The position numbers were made by a program, and so were the translations under genes. Shown in pieces: positions 1 to 7,078 of a stretch of 37,266 nucleotides of DNA (position 1 is the first letter of the stretch; each line of letters opens with the position of its first letter). This stretch comes from Xenococcus sp. PCC 7305 (lineage in GTDB: Bacteria > Cyanobacteriota > Cyanobacteriia > Cyanobacteriales > Xenococcaceae). Location of the stretch: NCBI RefSeq assembly GCF_000332055.1, contig NZ_ALVZ01000174.1:1-37266 (forward strand), in the 5' to 3' direction. The notes beneath the pieces were generated by a model, which had not been told where the DNA came from, searched no databases, and worked only from the letters and a program-made list of their open reading frames with translations.

Positions 1-549
1 GAGCGGGATTTTGTGCGGGTTTTAGAGCGGGATTTAGAGCAGGATTTTGTGCAGGATTTTTCTAAACAGATAGTAAGAGTAAAACTCTATTTATTCTTAC
101 TTGAAAACGGAGAAACCCCAGAAATAAAAACAGATCAAGTATCACAATTATTACACGAGCAGTTCAAACAGACATTTGAGATAGAACTATCGCAACATTC
201 TAATTTGATAGAAAGCCAAGTACTTTTCACTGACGAACAGAAACAAGCAAAGTTAATCCAATTCTCGATTCTGGCAATCCTATCATTCACTGGATTAATG
301 ATTTCTCTTGTACTTCTAGCCAGACAGCGAAATCAAGGCATAACTTGGAGCATGACAGCTATGTGTCTTCTTCCCGAAGAATGCGTTGGTGAGTTATCTG
401 TTTTATATGAACAACTTCAAACTAAGCATAAATCAGCCACAACAATTCGCTTAATCATGTTGTGGAATATCTTAGTGCTACTAAAAAGTATCTACATCCA
501 AGTAGCTATCGAAGATTTGTTTTTACCCAGCAGAAACAAGAGAGATTAA
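1..549 (+). CDS. Hypothetical membrane protein, 5' end cut by the window
   Basis: I do not recognise this protein. The reading frame is open to base 1, so the start probably lies outside the window; the first in-frame start-like codon is GTG at 13. The N-terminal stretch is a degenerate repeat (ERDF-VRVL-ERDL-EQDF-VQDF) encoded by a repetitive DNA segment at about 1-60, so it could be low-complexity sequence in front of the true start. Counted from the GTG, a charged region of about 80 residues is followed by one clear membrane segment at residues 81-103 (LIQFSILAIL onward), then a cytoplasmic-like tail with a second moderately hydrophobic stretch near residues 145-160. The next gene, on the same strand 54 bp downstream, is another small membrane protein, so they may be co-transcribed. 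No function is inferred. Confidence 0.5.
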   Translation, partial: ERDFVRVLERDLEQDFVQDFSKQIVRVKLYLFLLENGETPEIKTDQVSQLLHEQFKQTFEIELSQHSNLIESQVLFTDEQKQAKLIQFSILAILSFTGLMISLVLLARQRNQGITWSMTAMCLLPEECVGELSVLYEQLQTKHKSATTIRLIMLWNILVLLKSIYIQVAIEDLFLPSRNKRD

Positions 550-603
550 ATTTTTCGTTATTCACAATAAACTTTTTCCTCATTTTAAGGAGCAATAAAA
601 CTC

Positions 604-774
604 ATGTCTGAGCAAATCTTTTATTATCTGATGATAGCTTTGTCTATTTCGGGTTTAGCAATAATTGCGATCGCATTTTTCAACCAAGCAAACCAAGAAA
701 CAGAATTTGAGATCAAACTTTGGGATAAGTTTCAGTTAAAGCTTAGAACTAAGAAAAATGATTTAAATACTTGA
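604..774 (+). CDS. Small single-span membrane protein (56 aa)
   Basis: A short frame starts at ATG 604 behind an AAGGAG-like ribosome site at about 586-591 and ends with TGA at 772-774. The product starts MSEQIFYYLM, has a hydrophobic segment at about residues 7-25 (YLMIALSISGLAIIAIAFF) and a polar basic tail ending KKNDLNT. The layout (short lumenal or periplasmic end, one helix, charged tail) is typical of small cyanobacterial membrane proteins, but I cannot assign it to a known photosystem or cytochrome subunit. It follows the partial membrane-protein gene on the same strand, and a HIP1 octamer lies inside the coding sequence. The clean frame and upstream Shine-Dalgarno-like motif support it as real. 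Confidence 0.5.
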   Translation: MSEQIFYYLMIALSISGLAIIAIAFFNQANQETEFEIKLWDKFQLKLRTKKNDLNT

Positions 775-780
775 GCATCA

Positions 781-1017
781 TTAAGCAGAAACTTGCAGCT
801 TAATAATACCTCTACCTAATTTCTCTAACAATTCTGATTTACTAGAACAACCATACTGCTCTGCTAACTTACCAATTCCTTCCCAGCCTTCAGGCGTTAC
901 AGAAACGCTTCTTCTTTCCTTCTTACTTTTGTACTGTTGAGGTCTACCCTCATGGCTAGTTAAGTTGGCTAGAGAGTTAGGATGTTTTCCTTTTTGATAA
1001 TTATCTTGATTTCCCAT
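781..1017 (-). CDS. Ribbon-helix-helix-like small protein
   Basis: A 78-aa basic protein. Its first half is polar and rich in K, S and Q. The second half (residues about 37-75) fits the CopG/MetJ-type ribbon-helix-helix pattern: a short beta strand (RRSVSVTPEGW), helix 1 (EGIGKLAEQYG), a turn with SSKSEL, and helix 2 (LLEKLGRGII). Such proteins are usually DNA-binding autorepressors or antitoxins; no toxin-like gene is visible on the same strand next to it. The segment upstream of its start holds a long inverted repeat over a possible -10 element (listed separately), which fits autoregulation. The family call is from pattern only, and the protein could instead be a cyanobacterial protein of unknown role. 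Confidence 0.55.
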   Translation of the reverse strand: MGNQDNYQKGKHPNSLANLTSHEGRPQQYKSKKERRSVSVTPEGWEGIGKLAEQYGCSSKSELLEKLGRGIIKLQVSA

Positions 1018-1026
1018 CTTTGGTTG

Positions 1027-1070
1027 TTGTACGAATGAAAAGTCCTAATGTCTTCATTTTATACGTACAA
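1027..1070 (-). promoter_or_regulatory. Inverted repeat, probable operator of the RHH gene
   Basis: Two arms, TTGTACG-AATGAA (1027-1039) and TTCATT-TTAT-ACGTACAA (1053-1070), are near-perfect inverted repeats interrupted by a short gap in one arm. On the minus strand the distal arm contains TATAAAAT, a good -10 hexamer, 40-50 bp before the start of the ribbon-helix-helix gene at 1017. A dyad over the promoter of a small DNA-binding protein is the usual arrangement for autorepression; that role is inferred. Confidence 0.45.
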
Positions 1071-1085
1071 ATCTGAAAAACAAAA

Positions 1086-1114
1086 TTGACAGCTTTCTAC
1101 TAATTGCATATACA
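1086..1114 (+). promoter_or_regulatory. Sigma-70-type promoter, plus strand
   Basis: TTGACA at 1086-1091 and TATACA at 1109-1114 are separated by exactly 17 bp, close to the ideal group-1 sigma promoter. It is divergent from the RHH gene and lies just downstream of its operator-like dyad. The expected transcription start is near 1121, which is inside the following reading frame (1104-1397) if that frame is read from its TTG codon; see findings. Confidence 0.5.
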
Positions 1115-1397
1115 ATTAGAGCGCACCTCACCTCTTAGATGGACAGTAGAACTAGACAATGGAACTTTTAATGCTGTCATAGTTTCCGACTTTGCCCCGA
1201 TGTCATTCAATTCCCAGCAGTGCGATCGCAAAACTCCAGAGCCTTTAGAAATCCCTTTTAGTGACGACAATCCTTATCTGGTTATTTCGCAACAAGAACA
1301 AGAAATCATTGCTCTCATTAATCCAAGAGAACTTGTTCCACGTCAACATCCAACGAAAAGAATTCGTTATGTCCGAGAGAAACAATTTGTTTCCTAG
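1104..1397 (+). CDS. Hypothetical protein, start uncertain
   Basis: A 97-aa frame beginning with a TTG codon at 1104. The product is unrecognised: a beta-rich, soluble-looking protein (SPLRWTVELDNGTFNAVIV), then a polar middle and a basic end (KRIRYVREKQFVS). There is no membrane segment and no cysteine motif. The first in-frame ATG is not until 1200. A promoter-like sequence at 1086-1114 would start transcription inside the frame, so the translation start is unresolved and the gene may be a fragment. Its last five codons and stop lie in a sequence shared with the end of the IS110 transposase at 27.25 kb, and a MITE-like repeat starts at the base after the stop, so the 3' end may have been rewritten by an insertion. 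Confidence 0.4.
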   Translation: MHIQLERTSPLRWTVELDNGTFNAVIVSDFAPMSFNSQQCDRKTPEPLEIPFSDDNPYLVISQQEQEIIALINPRELVPRQHPTKRIRYVREKQFVS

Positions 1398-1553
1398 GAG
1401 TTCGACGAATTTTCCTTGTGCTTAAATTTCCCAAGTTGAACAACGAAGTAATAGAATTTTCCCTAAATCCCCAAATCCCCAAATCCCTAAACCCCTAAAA
1501 CCCCAAGTCCTTAATTCAAAACTAGTAAATTTTGTCCTCATCAAACTCACGTT
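1398..1553 (+). repeat. MITE-like repeat A, copy 1
   Basis: This ~155-bp element begins GAGTTCGACGA and ends TCATCAAACTCACGTT, that is, with terminal inverted repeats. Inside are TAAATTTCCCAAGTTGAAC, a C/A-rich run of CCAAATCC-type repeats and ACTAGTAAATTTTG. The same order of blocks occurs at 16021-16132 and, inverted, at 21476-21611; a terminal fragment lies at 27220-27255. It carries no reading frame and lies directly after the stop codon of the preceding gene. After it, 1554-1648 shows nothing recognisable. Confidence 0.7.
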
Positions 1554-1648
1554 GTTCCCAATTCCCGATTCCCCAAATAAAAAGGAACTTAGTCCTAGTT
1601 AAAGACCAAATCCCCCAGAATTTTTGAATTTAAGATGGAAATCAAAAT

Positions 1649-2140
1649 TTACAAATAAACTTTTCCGCCACCCCAACTTTCTCCACGAAGTTCAGGCTGA
1701 ATCAAAATATAGCCAGCAATATTTTCGAGATCTTGATCTGTAAGATTGCGCATCTGAGAAAAGATGTCGGAACGAGTTGTATTAGGATGTAACTGGTAAA
1801 GTTTTACCTCGCCATCATAGGTTGTAGGATTTTTGAGATATTCAACAATCCCCGCAATATTATCTTTTGCAGGAAGTGCCCCAGCAAGGTCTACTATGCC
1901 CAATCCCACGTTAGGATTAGTTTTTGTTAAACCGCTTTTATGGCAGTAAGTACATTTGTCAATAAACAGATTTTCTCCTCTTTGAACTTGTTCTAACGAA
2001 AGAACAACTTCATCACCTTGTCTATTTATCTTAACAGTACGAGTGCTTTCATTAAGCTCTAAAGCATTAGCTGTGCTAACGTTAAATTGAAAAGCAAACA
2101 ATAAAATGGCTACAGCAGTTAATAATAATCGCTTCAACAT
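1649..2140 (-). CDS. psbV: Photosystem II cytochrome c-550 (PsbV)
   Basis: Extrinsic c-type cytochrome on the lumenal side of photosystem II that stabilises the Mn4Ca cluster of the oxygen-evolving complex. I start it at ATG 2140, because GGGGAGA sits just upstream; a TTG four codons earlier overlaps that ribosome site. The 163-aa product has a signal peptide (residues 1-26, cleaved after ANA). This leaves a mature chain of 137 residues, the standard PsbV length. The haem motif CTYCH is at residues 63-67, so the proximal His is mature residue 41; the distal ligand His in QLHPN is mature residue 92. Both match the known ligands. The C-terminus GGGKVYL is typical. The 197 bp upstream hold only a weak promoter candidate (TTGGGG, 16 bp, TATTTT at 2300-2273, minus strand) and a weak 5-bp hairpin at 2172-2195 that might end the cobA transcript. 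Confidence 0.97.
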   Translation of the reverse strand: MLKRLLLTAVAILLFAFQFNVSTANALELNESTRTVKINRQGDEVVLSLEQVQRGENLFIDKCTYCHKSGLTKTNPNVGLGIVDLAGALPAKDNIAGIVEYLKNPTTYDGEVKLYQLHPNTTRSDIFSQMRNLTDQDLENIAGYILIQPELRGESWGGGKVYL

Positions 2141-2337
2141 TGTTCTCCCCAAAAATTTTTAATTACGAAAAGAGCCGACAAAATGCAGTGGGCTCATTAA
2201 ACTTATTTTTCATCCACCTAGCCCTAAACGCTACCATTGAATGAAATAAGATTAATTTTCTTAAGTGGTCATAAAATATCATGCCATCCCATAGCCCCAA
2301 TTTTGCGAAATGGATCGATATTGATGAGGTTTTTCTC

Positions 2338-3114
2338 TTAATTGCTGATTGATAAAGGGATCGGGCAACCCAAATGTAAAGAATTGTGAAGATTGACCAC
2401 TTTGCCAACGATCGCGATCGCCGGAGCGGCAAAATCAGTTTGAGCTATAGTTTCCACAATAGTGCTCAAGGTTCCGATTAATTCTGACTGGTCGGGTCGA
2501 GTGCCCCAACGAATTAAGGCGATCGGTGTTTCGCCATCTAAACCTGCGGCCAACAGTTGCGGAATAATTTGGGGCAGGTTTGCCACGCCCATATAAATTA
2601 CAATCGTCTCCGAACCTTGGGCGATCGCTTGCCAATTCACATCAGGGCGATATTTTCCGACAGTTTCATGTCCTGTGACAAAGGTCACCGAAGAGCTGTA
2701 GTTGCGGTGAGTCACAGGAATCCCCGCATAAGCAGGAGCCGCAATTCCCGAAGTGATCCCAGGAACCACTTCCACATCCACTCCTGCGGCAATTAAATCT
2801 GCCATTTCCTCGCCACCACGACCAAAAACAAAAGGATCTCCGCCTTTTAGTCTGACTACCACCGCATTATCTTGAGCCTTAGAGATTAATATTTGAGTGG
2901 TTTCCTCTTGTAATTTGGAATGCCGACCTTTGCGTTTACCCGCATTAATTTGTTCCGCGAGGGGATTAATGCTACGTAAAATTTCTGGACTAACCAGGGC
3001 ATCATAAACAACCACATCCGCATGTTCTAATAAAGTTTTGCCCTTAACAGTCATCAATCCAGGATCTCCAGGGCCTGCGCCGACTAAATAGACTTTTCCT
3101 AATGCTTTGTCCAT
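2338..3114 (-). CDS. cobA: Uroporphyrinogen-III C-methyltransferase
   Basis: SAM-dependent enzyme that methylates uroporphyrinogen III at C2 and C7 to precorrin-2, the branch point from haem and chlorophyll towards siroheme and cobalamin. The 258-aa chain is the stand-alone CobA/SUMT form, without the CysG oxidase/ferrochelatase half. Visible motifs are the N-terminal VYLVGAGPGDPGL glycine-rich loop (residues about 8-20), GGDPFVFGRGGEE (about 90-102), VVPGITSGIAAPAYAG and GIPVTHR, and IYMGVANLP near 175. The short tail after residue 245 is poorly conserved. The sirohydrochlorin chelatase gene lies 37 bp upstream on the same strand, so the two are probably one operon whose products act in successive steps towards siroheme, the cofactor of nitrite and sulfite reductases. 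Confidence 0.95.
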   Translation of the reverse strand: MDKALGKVYLVGAGPGDPGLMTVKGKTLLEHADVVVYDALVSPEILRSINPLAEQINAGKRKGRHSKLQEETTQILISKAQDNAVVVRLKGGDPFVFGRGGEEMADLIAAGVDVEVVPGITSGIAAPAYAGIPVTHRNYSSSVTFVTGHETVGKYRPDVNWQAIAQGSETIVIYMGVANLPQIIPQLLAAGLDGETPIALIRWGTRPDQSELIGTLSTIVETIAQTDFAAPAIAIVGKVVNLHNSLHLGCPIPLSISN

Positions 3115-3151
3115 AAATTGAGTAATAAGTAATGGGTAATGGGTAAAACTA

Positions 3152-3865
3152 TTAAATGTTTAATGCCAAATGTTCAATAATCTCAGGTGTAGCGGCTAGG
3201 GGTTGAGTGAGCATCAATTCTACTTGGGGAAATTCTGTTTGCAGTTGCTTCACCTGGTTTGCGATCGCTTGAGTGATCCTACCAGGAAATAAAAAGTATA
3301 GAATAATTTCAATAGTATTAGTATTTTCACTGACTAAATGACTGACTGTTTTTGCCAAATCGGGGGGCACAGACCAATAAGCATTAATTGCCTTCAGTTG
3401 TCTCGCAAGACTCTCATAGGGCTGGTTGCCTCCTGGCAAACGACTACCATGAGCTAGCAAAATTCTTTGGGCAGTGGGGGAAGATATTGAAACAGATTGT
3501 TGAGCTAGTAAAGATGCCATCTCGGGATGACCTCCCAAATAAGGAGCCAATTCGAGGTCGATAGTTGTTCCCAGCTTTTGGCGAGCTTGGTCAATTTCGG
3601 TGGGAATATCTTTTCTGACATGAACACCCTGGGACAGAAACAAAGGGAGAATCCGTATTGTTCGATAGCCATCGGCGATCGCGACTTGGGCAAAATCGAT
3701 GATACTTTGATGTAAAGGACAAGCCGCGAATTCCAAAGACGCAGTAGTTACCAGAGGATTTGCTAATCTTGCCGTTAACAACTTAGCACAATGGGAAGCT
3801 GCGATTGCAGAAGCTGCATAACGACTACCATGAAAAACTAATAGATAGGCAATGGACAAATTCAA
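3152..3865 (-). CDS. sirB: Sirohydrochlorin chelatase (SirB/CbiX family)
   Basis: Class II chelatase that inserts Fe2+ (or Co2+) into sirohydrochlorin. At 237 aa it is the long form with two CbiX half-domains. The first half starts LLVFHGSR with the metal-binding His at about residue 13, and continues with ILPLFLSQGVHVRKDIP around residues 90-106, including the second active-site His. The second half begins LAHGSRLPGGNQ at about residue 137. Fe versus Co preference cannot be read by eye; the pairing with cobA and no other cobalamin genes favours siroheme. The gene heads the cobA pair. The gap to cobA (3115-3151) contains a short AGTAATGGGTAATGGG duplication of the simple-repeat type seen elsewhere in the window. 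Confidence 0.9.
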   Translation of the reverse strand: MNLSIAYLLVFHGSRYAASAIAASHCAKLLTARLANPLVTTASLEFAACPLHQSIIDFAQVAIADGYRTIRILPLFLSQGVHVRKDIPTEIDQARQKLGTTIDLELAPYLGGHPEMASLLAQQSVSISSPTAQRILLAHGSRLPGGNQPYESLARQLKAINAYWSVPPDLAKTVSHLVSENTNTIEIILYFLFPGRITQAIANQVKQLQTEFPQVELMLTQPLAATPEIIEHLALNI

Positions 3866-4174
3866 GAGAATTATTGTGGGGTACTACTAAATGGTGAATA
3901 TCGAAAAATTACTATTTCAATACTAATATTATCGGGATTGGGATTTCTGTAGCAAATAAAACTGCATCCAGACTGAAATTGCAGATTACTGTTCTAAGTA
4001 ATTATCTTTATTCCAACTTCACGAAACTGGGGTTTGATTCTAAAGATTACAGTAATTTTAGGGAGTTTGCTTTAATAGAATCAGCAAATTATCTATGATG
4101 TTATGAGAATATACTGAAATCACTATTTAAAAAATCGATTCTACAAATATTTATTCTAAATTGCTGTCATAACT
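3866..4174. other. Intergenic region between divergent sirB and Wzc-like gene
   Basis: This 309-bp AT-rich spacer separates two divergent genes, so it should hold both promoters. I see no good -35/-10 pair, no hairpin terminator and no NtcA-type GTA-N8-TAC box. No reading frame with credible features lies in it. Confidence 0.5.
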
Positions 4175-6385
4175 ATGTTTAAAATACCTAATAATAATTC
4201 TGCATATTCCTCTCAAACTGAAGGCGAAGCTAATGCTTCAATTAATTCTAGAGACTCGATTGACCTTGATATAGGGGAATATCTTCTTAAACTAAAAAGA
4301 CGTTGGAAAATAGCATCTGCGCTCTTTTTGCTAACTGTTGGGGCAGCAGGATTACTCAGTACCAAATTATCAACTAAATACGAAGCAGAAGGCAAATTAC
4401 TCTTCAAGTCTAGCTCCTTAGCTTCTTTGACTGGGGTGGCCAAAAATTCTAGCGCCCTAGAAACCTTGAACTATAGTTTGGGTCAACAGTCCCCCTTGCA
4501 TAACCAAAGAGAGCAAATTTTCACCTCGGCGGTATTACAACAAACTGTAGAGAATTTAGACCTCAAGAATGAGAACGGTGAATTCATCGACCCCAATGGC
4601 TTAAGACCCCAATTAAAAGTCAAGTTGCTTCCTGGTACAGATTTGATTCAGATTCTCTACAAAGATCCTAATCCCAAATTTGCCGCTGATATCGTTAATA
4701 GTTTGATGAATGTCTATGTGGAAGCCCAAATTCGAGGCAATCAATCAGACCCAGCAGTTGCGAAGAAATTTATTAATCAACAAATACCGACTCTTAAAGC
4801 CAAGGTTGAATCGGCAGAATCAGCATTAGCAAAATTTAGAGCAGATAATAAAATTGTTGACTTGCAGCAAGAAAAACAAACTGTCATTGAAGAGACCGCC
4901 AATTTAAATCGGCAGATCGCGTTTATTGGTTCGCAATATCGTGGGACTAAAGCCCAGACCGATGCTCTTCAGGCCAAAATCGGTCTCAGCTTGGAACAGG
5001 CGATCGCCGCTGATCAATTGGGAAGTACACCTGTTGTTAAGAGCATTATTGATGAGATGACTCGCACTGAGAATCAATTGATTCAGGAAAGACGCCGATT
5101 TAAAGAAGATCATCCCAATATAGTCAGTCTGCAAGGAAAAAAAGCTGCTCTCAATCGTCAATTACAAAGCTTGATGAGTCAAACCATCGGGCAGCAAGTA
5201 TCACCAGGCTTAATTAAAAATAATCAATATGCTCCCGGTCAACTAGAAAAATTTATCGAACTGAAAATTCAGGAATTAAGTCTTCGAAGACAAAATTTAG
5301 CTCTGGCCCAGGCGCAACAAATTGCTTCTAAAAGAGCCCAAGCAATTCCTAAATTAGACAGTAAAGAACAAGAATTATTATTAGAATTGAAAATTGCCGA
5401 TGCCAATTATAAAAATCTGCTCGATAGTCTCGAACAAGTAGAATTGGAATTATTGCAAGAAACTAGCAATGTAGAAATTGTTGAACCGGCACTAGTTCCC
5501 ATAAAAGGCACCTCTAGTAAGATGAAACTCTTGGCATTGGGAGTGATGGGCGGATTGTTCTTCTCTAATGCCGCAGTGCTGTTGCTCGAAACTAGAGATC
5601 GCAGTTTGAAAACGATTGGTGAAATTAGAAAAAAACTACCCCATACAATCTTAGGAATTATCCCGATTGATGACGATGCTCGCTCAAAGCGGAGAGTTGT
5701 TGTAGAACAGTCCCCCGATTCTTACACCAGCGAAATTTATCGCATGATTCGCACTAATTTGACAGCGAGAAGTTCTCAGGTGTTGCCCAAGGTCATCTTG
5801 GTAACTAGCTCTGTGCCAGGAGAAGGCAAATCTACGGTTACCGCTAATTTGGCTGCGGCAATTTCCCAATTAGGAAGTCGAGTATTGCTTGTTGATGGTG
5901 ATTTACGCCGACCATCACAACATCTTTTGTGGAATCGCAATAGTCATCAGGGGATCAAAGAAGTGATTCAAGGGGAAGCAGAGCTTGCTGATGCTGTTAC
6001 TCAACCAATGTTGAACTTGAAACTTTTAGCCTCGGGAGAAGTTGTTTCCAATCCTTTAGCCATTCTGGATTCTTCTGCTATGAATGAACTTATTGCCGAA
6101 AGTCGGAAAGGATATGATTTGGTGTTAATTGATGCGCCACCTCTTCCCGTAACGGCAGATATTTTGACTTTAAATAAATTGGTAGATGGGATTCTTTTCG
6201 TTAGTCGTCCAGGGGTTATTGAACATGAAAGTGCGGAACTAGCTCAGGAAGTTTTAGACTCAATCCAAGATAAAATTTTGGGAATGGTAGTGAATGGGGT
6301 TAACGCTACAGAATTTAATCGTTATGCTTATTATTCGACAAACACAAAAAAACAGCCCCAGAAGGCATTTGCTTTTACCCAGTAA
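4175..6385 (+). CDS. Polysaccharide co-polymerase with tyrosine autokinase (Wzc-like)
   Basis: Inner-membrane protein that controls polymerisation and export of surface polysaccharide. A Wzz-type chain-length domain begins at about residue 30. TM1 is at residues 44-63 (KIASALFLLTVGAAG), followed by a long periplasmic part with coiled-coil segments (about 195-430) and TM2 at about 449-471. The cytoplasmic BY-kinase has Walker A SSVPGEGKST (about 544-553), Walker A' LLVDGDLRRPS and Walker B LVLIDAPPLP (about 649). The tail has a small tyrosine cluster (RYAYYSTN, about 715) that could be the autophosphorylation site. At 736 aa it is a full-length fused form (PCP-2a). It stands alone here rather than beside wza/wzx/wzy; the other glycan genes lie at 8.4, 19 and 29-37 kb. 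Confidence 0.92.
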   Translation: MFKIPNNNSAYSSQTEGEANASINSRDSIDLDIGEYLLKLKRRWKIASALFLLTVGAAGLLSTKLSTKYEAEGKLLFKSSSLASLTGVAKNSSALETLNYSLGQQSPLHNQREQIFTSAVLQQTVENLDLKNENGEFIDPNGLRPQLKVKLLPGTDLIQILYKDPNPKFAADIVNSLMNVYVEAQIRGNQSDPAVAKKFINQQIPTLKAKVESAESALAKFRADNKIVDLQQEKQTVIEETANLNRQIAFIGSQYRGTKAQTDALQAKIGLSLEQAIAADQLGSTPVVKSIIDEMTRTENQLIQERRRFKEDHPNIVSLQGKKAALNRQLQSLMSQTIGQQVSPGLIKNNQYAPGQLEKFIELKIQELSLRRQNLALAQAQQIASKRAQAIPKLDSKEQELLLELKIADANYKNLLDSLEQVELELLQETSNVEIVEPALVPIKGTSSKMKLLALGVMGGLFFSNAAVLLLETRDRSLKTIGEIRKKLPHTILGIIPIDDDARSKRRVVVEQSPDSYTSEIYRMIRTNLTARSSQVLPKVILVTSSVPGEGKSTVTANLAAAISQLGSRVLLVDGDLRRPSQHLLWNRNSHQGIKEVIQGEAELADAVTQPMLNLKLLASGEVVSNPLAILDSSAMNELIAESRKGYDLVLIDAPPLPVTADILTLNKLVDGILFVSRPGVIEHESAELAQEVLDSIQDKILGMVVNGVNATEFNRYAYYSTNTKKQPQKAFAFTQ

Positions 6386-6554
6386 ACATTGACCATTGAA
6401 CATTTATTCGGTTGTTAATTTTAAACTTGCGCGTTCCTTAGATTAGTGAAGCTCATCAGGGTCGCTCGTCAATTTTCAATTTTCAATTTCTATGATCTTC
6501 GGACATAATATGGGAAAAAACCTTTGATGGCTCGCGCTATCTCCTGAAACGATA

Positions 6555-6989
6555 ATGAACTCTCTGTCTGAAGATATTTTAGCCCAAGTCAAAGCTCAAA
6601 AATTATTTATCGTCAATCCTCGCCGTAAAAATGGCCTGATTGTCTATAAAAAATACCATGCAGAATTTATTGGCCCAGGCGCTATTGTTGGAGGTCAGTT
6701 TGATCTGAATGCGATCGATGTACTTTTTGTCGGCAATTTATCCTTAATCGAACCCCAAAATTCGGAAGAACGCCGTAGAGCATATAAAATGCGACGACAA
6801 TGGGTAAAGTTGACCAAACAAATTACCGATAATCCGGTCGCGATCGAAAGGGCCCAGGTCATACTTAATCAGTTTGAAAATTGGTTTGATGTTGAGACTG
6901 TAGAAAATTTGCCCGATGAGGCTTTTGCTTTGTTGGTTGGAGTACTACCCCAAACCATTAGAAAAGTACGAAATAGTGAATTGTTGTAA
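6555..6989 (+). CDS. Conserved hypothetical protein (144 aa)
   Basis: Not recognised. A soluble, mixed alpha/beta protein starting MNSLSEDILAQVKAQK, with IVGGQFDLNAIDVLFVGNLSL in the middle, an Arg/Lys-rich helix (EERRRAYKMRRQW, residues about 75-87) and an amphipathic C-terminal part. There is no signal peptide, membrane segment or metal motif. Good codon structure and a HIP1-like CGATCG inside the frame support a resident gene. It lies between the Wzc-like kinase and the EamA transporter on the same strand, with gaps of 169 and 84 bp. The gap to the transporter contains a 6-bp stem TTATCC/GGATAA (7011-7028) without a T-tract. Confidence 0.6.
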   Translation: MNSLSEDILAQVKAQKLFIVNPRRKNGLIVYKKYHAEFIGPGAIVGGQFDLNAIDVLFVGNLSLIEPQNSEERRRAYKMRRQWVKLTKQITDNPVAIERAQVILNQFENWFDVETVENLPDEAFALLVGVLPQTIRKVRNSELL

Positions 6990-7045
6990 CCAAATTTTGA
7001 CCATTTGTGGTTATCCTTAATAGGATAATAAGAGCTGGTTTGTCT

Positions 7046-7078
7046 TTAAAATTAATGTTCGTACTTAAAATTAATGTT
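7046..7078 (+). repeat. Short direct repeat over a start codon
   Basis: TTAAAATTAATGTT occurs at 7046-7059 and again at 7065-7078, a period of 19 bp. The second copy supplies the ATG of the EamA gene (7074); the first supplies an ATG at 7055 that opens an 8-codon frame ending at a TGA overlapping the EamA start. Confidence 0.6.

Noticed and set aside
2172-2195. GAGCC/GGCTC hairpin between cobA and psbV
   Set aside because: Only 5 bp with a 14-nt loop; the T-run after it is short. Too weak to call a terminator, so mentioned only under psbV.
2163-2432. 89-aa minus-strand frame overlapping the cobA 3' end
   Set aside because: It lies largely in cobA in another frame and the psbV spacer, and shows no motif or codon bias.
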